A stretch of DNA of 64,000 nt from Clostridium tunisiense TJ (GCF_000300195.1 NZ_AMQH01000019.1:62001-126000); one strand, 5' to 3'; counted from the first letter of the stretch, positions 36,574 through 46,321 are shown. Program-made: numbers and translations. Notes: generated by a model not told the origin, from the sequence alone.

Positions 36574-37407
36574 CTAACTGTTATATCTGTAAAGAAATTT
36601 ATTAAAGTATTCTTCGTCTATATTCATATCTCCTAGGACACCATGCTTTGTATCTCCAGAAAAAATTCCGTGAAAATCTGAACCGCAGGTAATGAGTAAA
36701 TTATTATATCTGCATAGACTTACGAGTTCATCAGTTTCTCTTTTGAAATTTTGAAAGTAAACAGCTTCTAATCCATCAAAACCAAAGTTTAAAAATTCTT
36801 TAATAGGACTTTTTTTAATTAGTTTTGGATGGGCCAAAATAACAATACAATCATATCTTTTAAGAAAAGCAATGCCTTCAGGTATAGAAATCTTCTTATT
36901 TTCTACGTAAGCAGGACTATTTTTACTAATAAACTTATCAAAAATATAATTCCATTCATAGTTATAACCAGCTTCTATTATTGCTTGAGCTAAATGAGGT
37001 CTTGCAACTACACCTTCACCAAGTTCTAAAACCCTATTTAAATCAACCTTTAAATCAAAGTATTTTTCTAAGTTTTGAACCATTAAAGTTGCTCTTTCTA
37101 GACGAGATTTTTTTAAAGAGGAAAGATAGGTTAATAGTTCTGAATCTTTATATCCTTCACCTTTAAAATATCCTAAAATGTGGACACTTTCTCCATTGTG
37201 TAGACAACTTAGCTCAATACCAGGAATAATAGTTACACCTAGTTCTTTACCTCTATTTAAAGCTTCTTCAATGCCTTCAGTAGTATCATGATCAGTTATG
37301 GCTAGAAGTTTTACTGATTTTTCCTTTGCAAGTTCTACTACTTGAGAAGGAGAGAGACGACCATCAGAGGCGGTAGTATGACAGTGAAATTCTGCTCTTA
37401 CATTCAT
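36574..37407 (-). CDS. PHP-domain phosphoesterase
   Basis: 277 residues of the TrpH/RNase AM type of PHP phosphoesterases, which act on nucleotides such as 3',5'-bisphosphates or on short RNA 5' ends. Metal ligands are visible: FHCHTTASDG at 8-17, ITDHDTTEG at 37-45, Glu in PGIELSC, ILAHPKL near 195 and CGSDFHG near the C-terminus. The substrate is not known. The start codon shares a base with the stop codon region of the upstream DsbA-like gene, so both are probably cotranscribed and translationally coupled. Confidence 0.88.
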   Translation of the reverse strand: MNVRAEFHCHTTASDGRLSPSQVVELAKEKSVKLLAITDHDTTEGIEEALNRGKELGVTIIPGIELSCLHNGESVHILGYFKGEGYKDSELLTYLSSLKKSRLERATLMVQNLEKYFDLKVDLNRVLELGEGVVARPHLAQAIIEAGYNYEWNYIFDKFISKNSPAYVENKKISIPEGIAFLKRYDCIVILAHPKLIKKSPIKEFLNFGFDGLEAVYFQNFKRETDELVSLCRYNNLLITCGSDFHGIFSGDTKHGVLGDMNIDEEYFNKFLYRYNS

Positions 37408-38003
37408 TAGAACACATCCTTTAATACTCTTTTGAATTCATCAATACTTACAGCGCCTACCACTTTTTTTTCACCATTAATTATAAAAGTAGGCATACTA
37501 TTTATACCGTATTTCTCAGCTTCTAACTTAATGTTTTTAAGCCGTTGTTTGTAATGTTTTTCCGCTATACTCTTATGAAGCGCATCTAAGTCTAGATTGC
37601 ACTTTAAAGCCACCTCATCTATAACTTCCATATTACCAATATCTTTGCATTCTGAAAAATAAGCTTTAAACATTAGTTCATGAAACTTATGGTAAGTTCC
37701 CATATCTCTTGCATACTCACTAGCTTGTATTGCAAGGTTAGAATTTGACAGTTTAGTAAAATTACCAAATTCAATTTCATATGGATTTCCATTAGCATTT
37801 AGCATTTTATACATTCTTTGAAGATCCATATTAGGGAATACCTCAGATAAATCTTCTCCAAAAGGAGGAACCTCAGGATGTAGTTCAAAACTATACCAGG
37901 TATCTTCAATATTATAGTAGTTTTTTAACTCCGCAACTATACCTGTTGCTATATAACAAAAGGGTCAAATAAAGTCTGAGAATATTTTCATATTATATTT
38001 CAT
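37407..38003 (-). CDS. DsbA/FrnE-like thiol oxidoreductase, predicted selenoprotein (U-P-F-C active site)
   Basis: 198 residues from ATG 38003 if TGA at 37967-37965 (codon 13) is selenocysteine. The N-terminus then reads MKYNMKIFSDFI-U-PFCYIATG, so the first Cys of the DsbA-type CPFC motif is replaced by Sec. GenBank-style calling would start at ATG 37829 and lose the active site. Further family segments are FELHPEVPPFGEDL, the helical insert with YARDMGTYHKFHELMFKAYF, and the cis-proline loop NSMPTFIINGEKKVVGA. It is cytoplasmic, without signal peptide. AAAGGA lies upstream of ATG 38003 on the minus strand. A SECIS-like hairpin is at 37933-37949. Sec at this position is known in DsbA-like proteins of other anaerobes. 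Confidence 0.85.
37933..37949 (-). promoter_or_regulatory. candidate bacterial SECIS hairpin in the DsbA-like gene
   Basis: On the minus strand GCAAC (37949-37945) pairs with GTTGC (37937-37933) around loop AGGTATA. The loop starts 21 bases after the TGA and has G at its second position. Confidence 0.65.
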
Positions 38004-38187
38004 TTAAGGTCATTCCTTTCGATGTTTAATTACTATTAATTGAATAAACAATAACACTTTAAATCCAAGAAAACAATATAAAATAAGTACTCTTAATATA
38101 TATTTAAAGGATTTACTATGGCTGAAAGGAATATTCCAGGAATAATTAATAAATTGAAATGCTTCTAAGTTTTAAAGAGTTTATAAG

Positions 38188-38385
38188 CTAATTATTTATT
38201 GCAAAGCAATCAATTGTTTTTCCATCAACAGATATAACTTTAATGCTTAAGGATGTATTATTTACATCAACTATCAGAAAGTGATTTACTGCCTTAGGTT
38301 TAACTATGACTCCTTTTTTATCCTTATATTTATTTTAAAGCTTTTCACCACCATCACCAGTTATAATTTGGAAGATTTTAAATCA
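38188..38385 (-). pseudogene. remnant of a metallophosphatase (purple acid phosphatase-like C-terminus)
   Basis: The minus strand reads IITGDGGEKL, a TAA (38337-38335), NKYKDKKGVIVKPKAVNHF and LIVDVNNTSLSIKVISVDG then KTIDCFAINN and TAG at 38190-38188. This looks like the end of a purple-acid-phosphatase-like metallophosphoesterase with an internal stop and no upstream domain. Family assignment is tentative. The rest of the gap 38004-38557 shows no other gene. Confidence 0.45.
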
Positions 38386-38557
38386 TAATGTACATTGATG
38401 AAAGTTATTAAAATTCGCAATTTGAATTTTCTTATATAAAATAATAAAAACATTTATAAAGAAATTTATGTCGAAAAATGATATAATATAAACCTGATTC
38501 AAAAAAATCTCTGTAGAATATTATCAAAGTTAAATATATAAGAAAAATGGGGGAACT

Positions 38558-40609
38558 ATGGTGAGTAATAGATTTTTACCAATGAGTAAGGAAGATATAT
38601 TGGAAAGAGGTTGGGAGCAACTGGACTTTATCTTAGTAACTGGTGATGCCTACGTGGATCATCACAGTTTTGGAGCTGCAATAATTTCGAGAGTTTTAGA
38701 GAATGAAGGATATAAGGTTGGTATAATTGCTCAACCTAGCTGGAAGGACACAGAAGATTTTAAAAAGTTAGGAGCACCAAGATTAGGATTTCTAGTTAAC
38801 TCGGGTAACATGGATTCTATGGTAAATCATTATACTGTTAGCAAGAAGTTAAGAGATAAAGATATGTATTCACCTGGTGGACAGATGGGTTTAAGGCCAG
38901 ATAGAGCAACTATTGTATATTGTAATAAAATTCGAGAAGCCTTTAAAGGTGTTCCCCTTATAATAGGGGGAATAGAAGCCAGTTTAAGACGTTTTGCTCA
39001 CTATGATTTTTGGAGTGACAAGGTTCGAAAATCTATGCTAGTTGATAGTGGAGCAGATCTATTGATCTATGGAATGAGTGAAAAACAAGTTGTAGAGGTA
39101 GCTAAAAGGTTAAGTGAAGGTGAACCTATAAAGCAAATTACTAATATACCAGGTACTTGCTATATAGCAGAAAACTTGGATGAAGTTGAAAACTATATGG
39201 AAATACCTTCTTATAAAGAAGTTTGTAAAGAAAAAATAAAATATGCACAGGCTTTTAAAATACAGTATGATGAGCAAGACCCAGTTAGGGGCAAGACCGT
39301 TGTTCAAAAACATACTAGTGGATATTTAGTTCAAAACAAACCTGAATTACCGCTTACCAGAGAAGAACTGGATAAGGTATATGCTTTGCCCTATGAAAAA
39401 AACTATCATCCTGAATATGAGGAGTTAGGTGGAATACCAGCTATTGAAGAAGTGAAATTTAGTATAGTTAGTTCGAGAGGATGTTTTGGAAGTTGTGCCT
39501 TTTGTGCTATAACCTTCCATCAGGGGAGAATTGTGCAAAGTAGAAGCCAAGATTCAATTGTAGAAGAAGCGAAAGAAATTACAAAGTTTAAAGAGTTTAA
39601 AGGATATATTCATGATGTGGGAGGTCCCACAGCAAACTTTAGATATCCTGCATGTAAAAAGCAATTAAAGGTTGGTGCTTGCAAGGATAAACAATGTTTG
39701 TATCCAAGCCCCTGTAAGAATTTAGATGTGGATCATATTGAGTATCTTGAAATCCTTAAGAATGTAAGAGAATTACCGGGAATTAAAAAGGTATTTGTAA
39801 GATCAGGGTTAAGATATGATTATATGATGGCAGATAATAAAGATACATTTTTTAAAGAGCTTATTAAATATCATGTAAGTGGAAAATTAAAGGTTGCACC
39901 AGAACACGTTTCTCCTGTGGTTCTAAAATTTATGGGTAAGCCAGCAGGAAAAACTTATGATAAGTTTATGGATAAGTTTTATAAAATAAATTGCGAAATG
40001 GGTAAGAAGCAGTATATTGTCCCTTATTTAATGTCTAGTCATCCAGGATGCACTGTAAAAGATGCTGTAGAGCTAGCAGAGTATTTGAGAGATATTAAAT
40101 ATCAGCCGGAGCAAGTTCAGGATTTTTATCCAACACCAGGAACACTTTCTACCACAATGTTTTATACGGGGTTAGATCCTTTGACTTTGGAGGAGGTTCA
40201 TATCCCTAAGACTAGGCATGAGAAGGCAATGCAAAGAGCCCTGCTTCAGTATAAGGACCCAATGAAATATGATTTAGTGTATTCTGCGTTAGTTGAAGCA
40301 GGAAGAGAAGATCTAATCGGATTTGGGCCTAATTGTTTAATTAAGCCAAGAGCAAAGAAAGATGGAGTTAAAAGAGAGGGTAATAAAGATAGTTTAAGAA
40401 ATATAAGAAACTGTGAAAAAAATCAAACCTCATGTAAAAGTGAATATGGCAAAGAGAAGGGTAAATTAAAAGGATCTAAAGATAAAACCACAAATAATAA
40501 AACAAAAGCAGGAAATAAAAAAGAAAAAAGTTTCATTAAAGAAGGCTTAGGGAAAAAAAGCAATAGACCAAGTAAGCATATTGAAGGAAGAAAGGTTACG
40601 AGAAGATAA
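38558..40609 (+). CDS. YgiQ-family radical SAM protein
   Basis: 683 residues. N-terminal UPF0313 region begins [14 protein letters not shown] and has the conserved [17 protein letters not shown]. Radical SAM cluster cysteines C309, C313 and C316 in [20 protein letters not shown]. Later segments [28 protein letters not shown] and [20 protein letters not shown] are typical of the family. Function of YgiQ proteins is unknown. The last 80 residues are a Lys-rich low-complexity tail (many K, N, G, R), which may bind nucleic acid. ATG 38558 follows GGGGGAACT. Terminator 40659-40708. Confidence 0.92.
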   Translation: MVSNRFLPMSKEDILERGWEQLDFILVTGDAYVDHHSFGAAIISRVLENEGYKVGIIAQPSWKDTEDFKKLGAPRLGFLVNSGNMDSMVNHYTVSKKLRDKDMYSPGGQMGLRPDRATIVYCNKIREAFKGVPLIIGGIEASLRRFAHYDFWSDKVRKSMLVDSGADLLIYGMSEKQVVEVAKRLSEGEPIKQITNIPGTCYIAENLDEVENYMEIPSYKEVCKEKIKYAQAFKIQYDEQDPVRGKTVVQKHTSGYLVQNKPELPLTREELDKVYALPYEKNYHPEYEELGGIPAIEEVKFSIVSSRGCFGSCAFCAITFHQGRIVQSRSQDSIVEEAKEITKFKEFKGYIHDVGGPTANFRYPACKKQLKVGACKDKQCLYPSPCKNLDVDHIEYLEILKNVRELPGIKKVFVRSGLRYDYMMADNKDTFFKELIKYHVSGKLKVAPEHVSPVVLKFMGKPAGKTYDKFMDKFYKINCEMGKKQYIVPYLMSSHPGCTVKDAVELAEYLRDIKYQPEQVQDFYPTPGTLSTTMFYTGLDPLTLEEVHIPKTRHEKAMQRALLQYKDPMKYDLVYSALVEAGREDLIGFGPNCLIKPRAKKDGVKREGNKDSLRNIRNCEKNQTSCKSEYGKEKGKLKGSKDKTTNNKTKAGNKKEKSFIKEGLGKKSNRPSKHIEGRKVTRR

Positions 40610-40658
40610 TTAGAAGTTGTTTTTGATAAATTTAGACAAGCTTTATTATAGTACAAAT

Positions 40659-40708
40659 AAGGGTCTTCTCACATTGCATTTTTATGCATTATGAGACAGA
40701 CCCTTTAA
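40659..40708 (+). terminator. terminator after the YgiQ gene
   Basis: AAGGGTCTTCTCA pairs, with one small bulge, with TGAGACAGACCCTTT; an inner TGCAT/ATGCA stem completes the hairpin, but only TTTAAAA follows. Confidence 0.7.
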
Positions 40709-40780
40709 AATCTTAAAAATCTTTTTATTAAGTTTTTGTTTAAACCGAAAATGGATAAATTAAATCTTACTAAATTAAAA

Positions 40781-41920
40781 TTATTTTACGAAAACTTTAT
40801 TTATGCCAGTAGAACCGCTTAAATAAAGCATATTAGGATAATATATGTCGAAGGTAAGAATATCTCCAACCTTTAAATTTTCACTGCAATTTTCAATATC
40901 AATAATAAGATGGTCGCTACTACTGCCTATTACCTCTATACCTTTAGTTCGTGGAAGTAAGCTGTGTTGAAAAGCAAAATCCTGCTTACCAACAGCTAAT
41001 AATGCTCTTTTACGAATACCTCTATCTTCATAGGTTGGTTTATTACCAAAAGCATCTATAAAAATTTCACCTACTGGATGTGAGGGTTTTTGCTTTATCT
41101 CCACTATTTCTGCTTTTAATAGGAAGGCATCTTTATGGAATTTACTCATGTCATATTGCCAAAAATCATCTAAATCTCTGGCATTTAAAATTCCTTCCCC
41201 AAGTCGTAAGTTATTTACTCTTTTGGGCATTTTACCATCCATTATAACTGTTAAAGAAGAAGTGGCACCACCAGAGATTATGTCTAGTTTTCTATTTATT
41301 TTTGATTCAATAGTTTCAGCAATACTACATAGTTTTCCTAGATTTATTTCTGTTGGCTTAATCGACCCGTAACAACCTAAGTTTGTACCAATACCATAAA
41401 GCTTAACGTCTTTAAGGTGATTTTCTACATAAAGTGCTAGCTGAACTATTTCATCTTCATTAAATAAACCTTCTCTTAAATCGCCTAAATCTACCATAAG
41501 TATTACCTTGTGAGTTTTATTCTGCAATTCACATTGCCTTTGAATTTTATTGAGAGTTTCTAATTCAGAATTTAAGCTTATGTCCACATATTTAACCAAA
41601 TTTTCTATTTCACTTAGCATAGGAACACGAATAAGCATCATAGGAATGTTATAACCTTGCTGCCTTAATTTGATTATTTGATCCATTCTTGAGTGAGCTA
41701 TATACTGGCACCCAGCTTTTATAAATTCTTCTACCACTGGTGGTAGTGCATTAAAGCCTTTAACAACACCAGCAACATTAATACCTACAGAATTACATAA
41801 ATCCACAGTATATTTTGCATTCTCATAAACTTTTGTAAGATTTACTTCTAATAGTGGATAACTTGTACTAGACTCGATTTCTTTTTCTTTTAACAATTCT
41901 TTTGAAGCTACTTGAAACAT
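40781..41920 (-). CDS. PLP-dependent alanine/ornithine racemase-family protein
   Basis: 379 residues from ATG 41920; an equal start 24 bases upstream (41944) exists because the initiation region is duplicated. A fold III PLP enzyme: PLP Lys in GINVAGVVKGFNALP, then HSRMDQIIKLR, MVDLGDLREGLF, GIGTNLGCYGSIKP, IISGGATSSL and RLGEGIL for the phosphate loop. The length and the segment order match the alanine/ornithine racemase group rather than Alr proper. The substrate is not certain. The neighbour on the same strand upstream is a MocR-type regulator, which often controls PLP or amino acid genes, but a 350-base gap and a terminator separate them. Confidence 0.82.
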   Translation of the reverse strand: MFQVASKELLKEKEIESSTSYPLLEVNLTKVYENAKYTVDLCNSVGINVAGVVKGFNALPPVVEEFIKAGCQYIAHSRMDQIIKLRQQGYNIPMMLIRVPMLSEIENLVKYVDISLNSELETLNKIQRQCELQNKTHKVILMVDLGDLREGLFNEDEIVQLALYVENHLKDVKLYGIGTNLGCYGSIKPTEINLGKLCSIAETIESKINRKLDIISGGATSSLTVIMDGKMPKRVNNLRLGEGILNARDLDDFWQYDMSKFHKDAFLLKAEIVEIKQKPSHPVGEIFIDAFGNKPTYEDRGIRKRALLAVGKQDFAFQHSLLPRTKGIEVIGSSSDHLIIDIENCSENLKVGDILTFDIYYPNMLYLSGSTGINKVFVK

Positions 41921-41955
41921 ACTTAATCCCCCTTGAGTTAACATACTTAATCCCC
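41917..41955 (-). repeat. tandem duplication of a translation initiation region
   Basis: The 15-base unit ACATACTTAATCCCC occurs at 41917-41931 and 41941-41955, a period of 24. On the minus strand each copy is GGGGATTAAGTATG plus T, that is a ribosome binding site and an ATG. Because 24 is a multiple of 3, both starts are in the racemase frame. Confidence 0.85.
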
Positions 41956-42160
41956 TCTGATGAGTATATTATAAGAAAATTCAAACACTACATCTCCATC
42001 CATATTAAATAAAATAATACCAACCAAAAGTTGGACTAAGGTATCTATGAGGAATATATTAGAGTTCTGGTTATTTAAGTCTAAAGAAATGTAACTATAA
42101 CAGAAGCTTTTATTATCAAGAGGTCAACGTGTTTGGACTCTGAAGGCTTCAAATTATAAA

Positions 42161-42197
42161 AATAAAAAACCATAAACTTGAAAATAAGTTTATGGTT
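42161..42197 (-). terminator. terminator downstream of the MocR-type gene
   Basis: On the minus strand AACCATAAACTT (42197-42186) pairs with AAGTTTATGGTT (42179-42168) and is followed by a T-rich run. The rest of 41945-42294 shows nothing more than a small ATGCC/GGCAT hairpin at 42255-42275. Confidence 0.8.
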
Positions 42198-42294
42198 GAG
42201 GAAAGTTATAATTTAGAAAAATCCTTGAATCAAGTGTGAAGGCTATAAAGTTTAATATGCCTTTTTAGGCATTAATAAAATAAACTCATAATTA

Positions 42295-43755
42295 TTAGGT
42301 ATCTTTAGAGTTTATTAATTTTTTTATTAACTTTGATAGCTTATACAATCCTTGCTGCAATTCCTCTATGGGAGCATAGGAATAAGAAATTCTTAGAGAA
42401 TAATTAAAATTGGAGTCATATATATAACCTGGATATAACAAAATTCCTATTCTGCAAGCCTCATTAAAAAGTTTATACATTCCTATTTTGTATTTTAGTG
42501 TAACCCACACATAATATCCTCCTGAAGGAATATTCCAAGTAGCTATTTCAGAAAAGTACTTTTGTAAAACCTCAAGGGTTACTTGCCTTCTCAGAGAAAG
42601 CTGTTTTCTTAAGGTTTCTATATGGTCAAAATATAGACCTGTTTCTATCCATTTAGCTACAGTGAGTTGGGATAGGGAGCTAGAACCATAGTCCGTTTGC
42701 ATTTTAATATCACTTAATCTTTCAATAACTGGTTCAGGACCAACAATCCATCCAATTCTTAATCCAGGGCTTAAGGTTTTTGAAACACTTCCCACATATA
42801 GAACAAGCCCTGTTTTGTCTATACTTTTTATTGGTTTAGGTGGTGGGGTGTCAATCCATAATTCTCTATACACATCATCTTCAATAATTGGGAGCTTTTC
42901 TTTTTGACATACTTTCATTAACTCCTGTCTTCTGTTTTGTGACATAACAGTTCCAGTTGGGTTTTGGAAGTTTGGTATGGTATATAAAATGGAAGAATTA
43001 TTTTTCTTTTTATACTCTGGAATTAGTGAAGCTTTAATTCCTTCCTCATCAATTGGAATGCCACTCCTCCTCATACCTAAGGATTGAAATGTTTGGAGAG
43101 AATACATGTAGGAAGGGTCCTCTAAAAATACTGTGGCTCCTTGCTGTAACAACCCTATAGTAATTAGTTGAATTGCTTGAAGAGCACCAGAAACGATTAA
43201 TATAGAAGATGCAGGCGCTTTAATGCCAAAAGTATTCAAATACTTACTAATTTGTTCTCTAAGATATAACATGCCTTTAGGGCCTTCATAACCTAAGTTT
43301 TTCATTGATTTAGTAACTTCATTTAAAACTACAGACATTTTCTCTTGTGGAAACATTTCAGGAGAAGCTTCTCCTGTACTTAATCTAATATAGTCACTTT
43401 TGAATTCTAAGTCGTTAATTTGCTTAATAGTCTTAAAATTAGGCATATGAATGCCTTCCTCTATGTAAGATTGCCAATTGGGCTGTATATTATTTAAAAG
43501 TTGAGATATATTATTTATTATTTTTGTACCACCTTTACCATTTCCCTCTAGCAGACCTTCAGCCTTTAATTCATCTAAAGCTGAAACTAAAGTGCTTCTA
43601 TTTACATTAAAAAGCTTTGATAACTCACGTTGAGGAGGAATAACAAACCCCACAGGCCATTCGGCGGTACTAATTTTAAATTTGATGTAATCGGCTATTT
43701 GTAAGTAAAGTGCTTTTGAAGAGGCTTTATTAGGTTTCCAGTCTAAATTTAACAT
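42295..43755 (-). CDS. MocR-family regulator (GntR domain fused to aminotransferase domain)
   Basis: 486 residues. N-terminal GntR winged helix about 12-78 (ALYLQIADYIKFKIS, FVIPPQRELSKLFNVNRST) and a C-terminal fold I aminotransferase domain with SGALQAIQLI, DPSYMYSLQ, PNFQNPTGTVMS, the PLP Lys in SVSKTLSPGLRIGWIVGP and GYYVWVTL. MocR proteins sense PLP or amino acids through this domain. ATG 43755 lies behind AAGGAG on the minus strand. The targets are unknown; the divergent region 43756-44404 contains a promoter pointing to the ABC-F gene, so the regulator could act there or on itself. Confidence 0.9.
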   Translation of the reverse strand: MLNLDWKPNKASSKALYLQIADYIKFKISTAEWPVGFVIPPQRELSKLFNVNRSTLVSALDELKAEGLLEGNGKGGTKIINNISQLLNNIQPNWQSYIEEGIHMPNFKTIKQINDLEFKSDYIRLSTGEASPEMFPQEKMSVVLNEVTKSMKNLGYEGPKGMLYLREQISKYLNTFGIKAPASSILIVSGALQAIQLITIGLLQQGATVFLEDPSYMYSLQTFQSLGMRRSGIPIDEEGIKASLIPEYKKKNNSSILYTIPNFQNPTGTVMSQNRRQELMKVCQKEKLPIIEDDVYRELWIDTPPPKPIKSIDKTGLVLYVGSVSKTLSPGLRIGWIVGPEPVIERLSDIKMQTDYGSSSLSQLTVAKWIETGLYFDHIETLRKQLSLRRQVTLEVLQKYFSEIATWNIPSGGYYVWVTLKYKIGMYKLFNEACRIGILLYPGYIYDSNFNYSLRISYSYAPIEELQQGLYKLSKLIKKLINSKDT

Positions 43756-43971
43756 AATTTATCAAATTCTCCTTATCGAAATAAAATAAATTTTACAGAA
43801 AAATTCATACACTAATTGTAATGAATATATTTAGTAAATACAATGAGTAAATAATATGATGAGATGTAACTATGAAAACCAATTTAAAAATATCATCTTT
43901 AAACCCTATAGACAATATTCTAGTATAACTATAAATTATCAGTGTTATAATGTATTAGAAAAAATAGAATA

Positions 43972-43999
43972 TTGCACTAATGTAATAATGTGGTATAAT
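43972..43999 (+). promoter_or_regulatory. promoter of the ABC-F gene leader
   Basis: -35 TTGCAC (43972-43977), a 16-base spacer and -10 TATAAT (43994-43999). Transcription would start near 44006, about 400 bases before the ABC-F start codon. Confidence 0.7.
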
Positions 44000-44019
44000 T
44001 GTAAGAGAATATTACTGAA

Positions 44020-44053
44020 AGGGGTATATGTTATGATACCAGCAAATTGCTAA
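44020..44053 (+). CDS. candidate leader peptide ORF (M-I-P-A-N-C)
   Basis: GAAAGGGG at 44017-44024 is followed by ATG 44033 and six codons (MIPANC) to TAA at 44051-44053; a two-codon ORF ATG TTA TGA at 44028-44036 overlaps it. The position, 25 bases after the expected transcription start, and the downstream terminator with an alternative pairing suggest a leader peptide for ribosome-stalling attenuation. Coordinates include the ribosome binding site region. Confidence 0.4.
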
Positions 44054-44261
44054 TTAAAATTAATTTTTTCAAAAGTTAATGATTATTTTTAAGAGGGCCT
44101 TATGTCATAACATATGGTTAGGATTATTTATAGTGCTCTTTTAAGATGTTGGCAATTTGGAGGATAACTTATACTACTAAACTATTAAAATTAAATTATA
44201 ATTTCGATAAAGAATGTTCCTAAAAATTCTTAGAAATACCTAGGAATATTCATTGGATTTA

Positions 44262-44328
44262 TCTTATTATAAGAGTTTTATGAATTGTTTTAGACTATAA
44301 GGAGATTTGTCTTCTTATAGTCTTTTTA
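44262..44328 (+). promoter_or_regulatory. attenuator: terminator with alternative pairing before the ABC-F gene
   Basis: AGACTATAAG (44292-44301) pairs with CTTATAGTCT (44314-44323) and is followed by TTTTTAC, a Rho-independent terminator 80 bases before the gene. TATAAGA (44268-44274) can instead pair with TCTTATA (44313-44319), which would break the terminator. Other hairpins occur at 44093-44160 and 44217-44246. Confidence 0.6.
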
Positions 44329-44404
44329 CTTATTAATTAGTTAAAAAGTAAAGAATTAGTTAGCGATTATATTTTATGAAAATGTTGAAATGAGGGATTT
44401 TGTT

Positions 44405-46321
44405 ATGATGGAATTATCATTTAATAATGTAATGAAGTATCTAGATGCTACTTTAGTACTTAAAGATATATCTTTTAATATATATGATAATGAAAGAGTA
44501 GGAATAGTTGGGGTAAATGGTAGCGGGAAAACCACAATTTTAAAGATAATTGCTGGTGTTGAGCCTATGACAAGAGATGATAAGGGCTGTATTTCTATGC
44601 CTAGAGGAAAGACCGTAGGATATCTTCAGCAGGTTCCAATATTTCTTGAAAATGTTAAAGTAGAAGAAGTTTTAAATTTGGCTTTCAAAGAAATTGAAGG
44701 ACTTGAGGCACAGATGAAATTGATGGAAGAACAAATGAAGGATTTAGAAGAGATAGACTTGGAAAAGGCCTTAAAGAGGTATGGAGAAATACAACAACAA
44801 TATGAAATTAAAGGAGGATATGAAAAGAATGAGAAGCTTAGCAAGGTATGTAGTGGGTTAAATTTTAGCCCAAGCTTTCTTAGTAAAGATTTTGATATAC
44901 TCAGCGGAGGAGAAAAAACTATTGTAATGCTGGGAAAAATCCTATTAGAAAATCCTGATATATTGCTTTTAGATGAACCTACAAACCATCTTGATATGGA
45001 GTCAATTGAATGGCTAGAAAGCTTCCTAAAAACCTATAGAGGAATAGTTATTATAGTATCTCATGATAGATACTTTTTAGATAATGTAACAACAAAAATT
45101 ATTGAGATAGAAGATATGGAGTGTGAAACTTATAAAGGAAATTATTCGGAGTTTGTAAAACAAAAGGAAGAAAATATGCTTTTACAATTCCAACAATTTA
45201 AAGAACAGCAAAAACAAATTAAAGCAATGGAAAAGGCCATAAAAGAATTAAGAGATTGGGCTATAAGAGCTGATAATAATAAATTCTTCAAAAGGGCTGC
45301 TAGTATACAAATTAGATTAGATAAAATGCAAAAAATTCAAAAGCCTAGGCTTGAAAATGAGACAATGAAACTGAATTTTAAAGAAACAGGTAGATCAGGA
45401 AATGAGGTTATTGTAGCTAAGGCCATGTCAAAAAGATACAAAGACAAAGAACTTTTCACAAATCTAGACTTACTAGTTAGCTATGGAGAAAGAACTGCAC
45501 TTATTGGGGCAAATGGAAGCGGTAAAACTACATTTTTAAAGATAGTTCTTGGTGAGGAGGTTAGCGATGAGGGTTCAGTGAAAATTGGAGAAAGTGTAAA
45601 ATTAGCATATTTACCACAAAATATCCAGTTTAGCAATGAAGAATTAACAGTTGTCGAATGTTTCAGAGAAGATGTTATGATCCTTGAGGGGAAGGCTAGG
45701 GAATATTTATCAAAGTTTATGTTCTATGGCTCCAGTGTCTTCAAAAAGGTAAAGCATTTATCTGGAGGTGAAAAAGTTAGACTAAAGTTAAGTAAACTTT
45801 TGTATGAAGACATAAATTTCCTAATCCTAGATGAGCCCACAAATCATCTGGATATTGAATCTATAGAAGCTCTGGAAGCAGCATTAGAAGATTTTAAAGG
45901 AACCATATTATTTATATCCCATGATAGGTATTTTATAAATAAAATGGCTAACAGAATAATTGCAGTAGAGAATAAGCAGTTTAAAAACTACATTGGAAAC
46001 TATGAATATTACAAAAATGAAAAGAATAAATTAAGAGTTCAGGTAACTGAGCAGCAAAAAATAGTTAAGGAAAAACCACAAAAAGTAAGGGTAATAGACG
46101 AAACAAAAAAACGAGAAAAGGAAATATGGAAATTAGAAGACACAATAGCGGATTTAGAGGCAGAAATTAAAGATATGGATGATAAAATGAACTTAGCTGC
46201 AGAAGATTACACTGAATTAAATAAGTTGTTTATTAAAAAGAGTGAATTGAAAAATAAATTAGATGAAGCCATTGAAATTTGGATTACTTATAATGATGAA
46301 AATAAAGAAAGCAATAACTAA
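44405..46321 (+). CDS. ABC-F family ATPase (ribosome-acting)
   Basis: About 638 residues from ATG 44405 (ATG 44390 is in frame, but GAGGGA lies between). Two ABC domains without membrane segments: Walker A GVNGSGKTT and GANGSGKTT, signatures LSGGEKT and LSGGEKV, Walker B LLLDEPTNHLDME and LILDEPTNHLDIE. The interdomain linker (about 240-300) is Lys/Gln-rich helical, as in proteins that reach into the ribosomal exit or P site. A C-terminal coiled coil covers about 555-630. ABC-F proteins either rescue or tune translation or give resistance to 50S-targeting antibiotics. The attenuated leader supports an antibiotic-responsive role, which is inference. Confidence 0.9.
   Translation: MMELSFNNVMKYLDATLVLKDISFNIYDNERVGIVGVNGSGKTTILKIIAGVEPMTRDDKGCISMPRGKTVGYLQQVPIFLENVKVEEVLNLAFKEIEGLEAQMKLMEEQMKDLEEIDLEKALKRYGEIQQQYEIKGGYEKNEKLSKVCSGLNFSPSFLSKDFDILSGGEKTIVMLGKILLENPDILLLDEPTNHLDMESIEWLESFLKTYRGIVIIVSHDRYFLDNVTTKIIEIEDMECETYKGNYSEFVKQKEENMLLQFQQFKEQQKQIKAMEKAIKELRDWAIRADNNKFFKRAASIQIRLDKMQKIQKPRLENETMKLNFKETGRSGNEVIVAKAMSKRYKDKELFTNLDLLVSYGERTALIGANGSGKTTFLKIVLGEEVSDEGSVKIGESVKLAYLPQNIQFSNEELTVVECFREDVMILEGKAREYLSKFMFYGSSVFKKVKHLSGGEKVRLKLSKLLYEDINFLILDEPTNHLDIESIEALEAALEDFKGTILFISHDRYFINKMANRIIAVENKQFKNYIGNYEYYKNEKNKLRVQVTEQQKIVKEKPQKVRVIDETKKREKEIWKLEDTIADLEAEIKDMDDKMNLAAEDYTELNKLFIKKSELKNKLDEAIEIWITYNDENKESNN

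Noticed and set aside
43856-44053. Plus-strand ORF of 65 codons before the ABC-F gene
   Set aside because: No ribosome binding site at its start and it contains the promoter at 43972-43999. Only its last six codons, with their own ribosome binding site, are kept as a leader peptide candidate.
44093-44250. T-box riboswitch in the ABC-F leader
   Set aside because: Despite length and a terminator, the conserved T-box sequence GGTGG-type core is not there.
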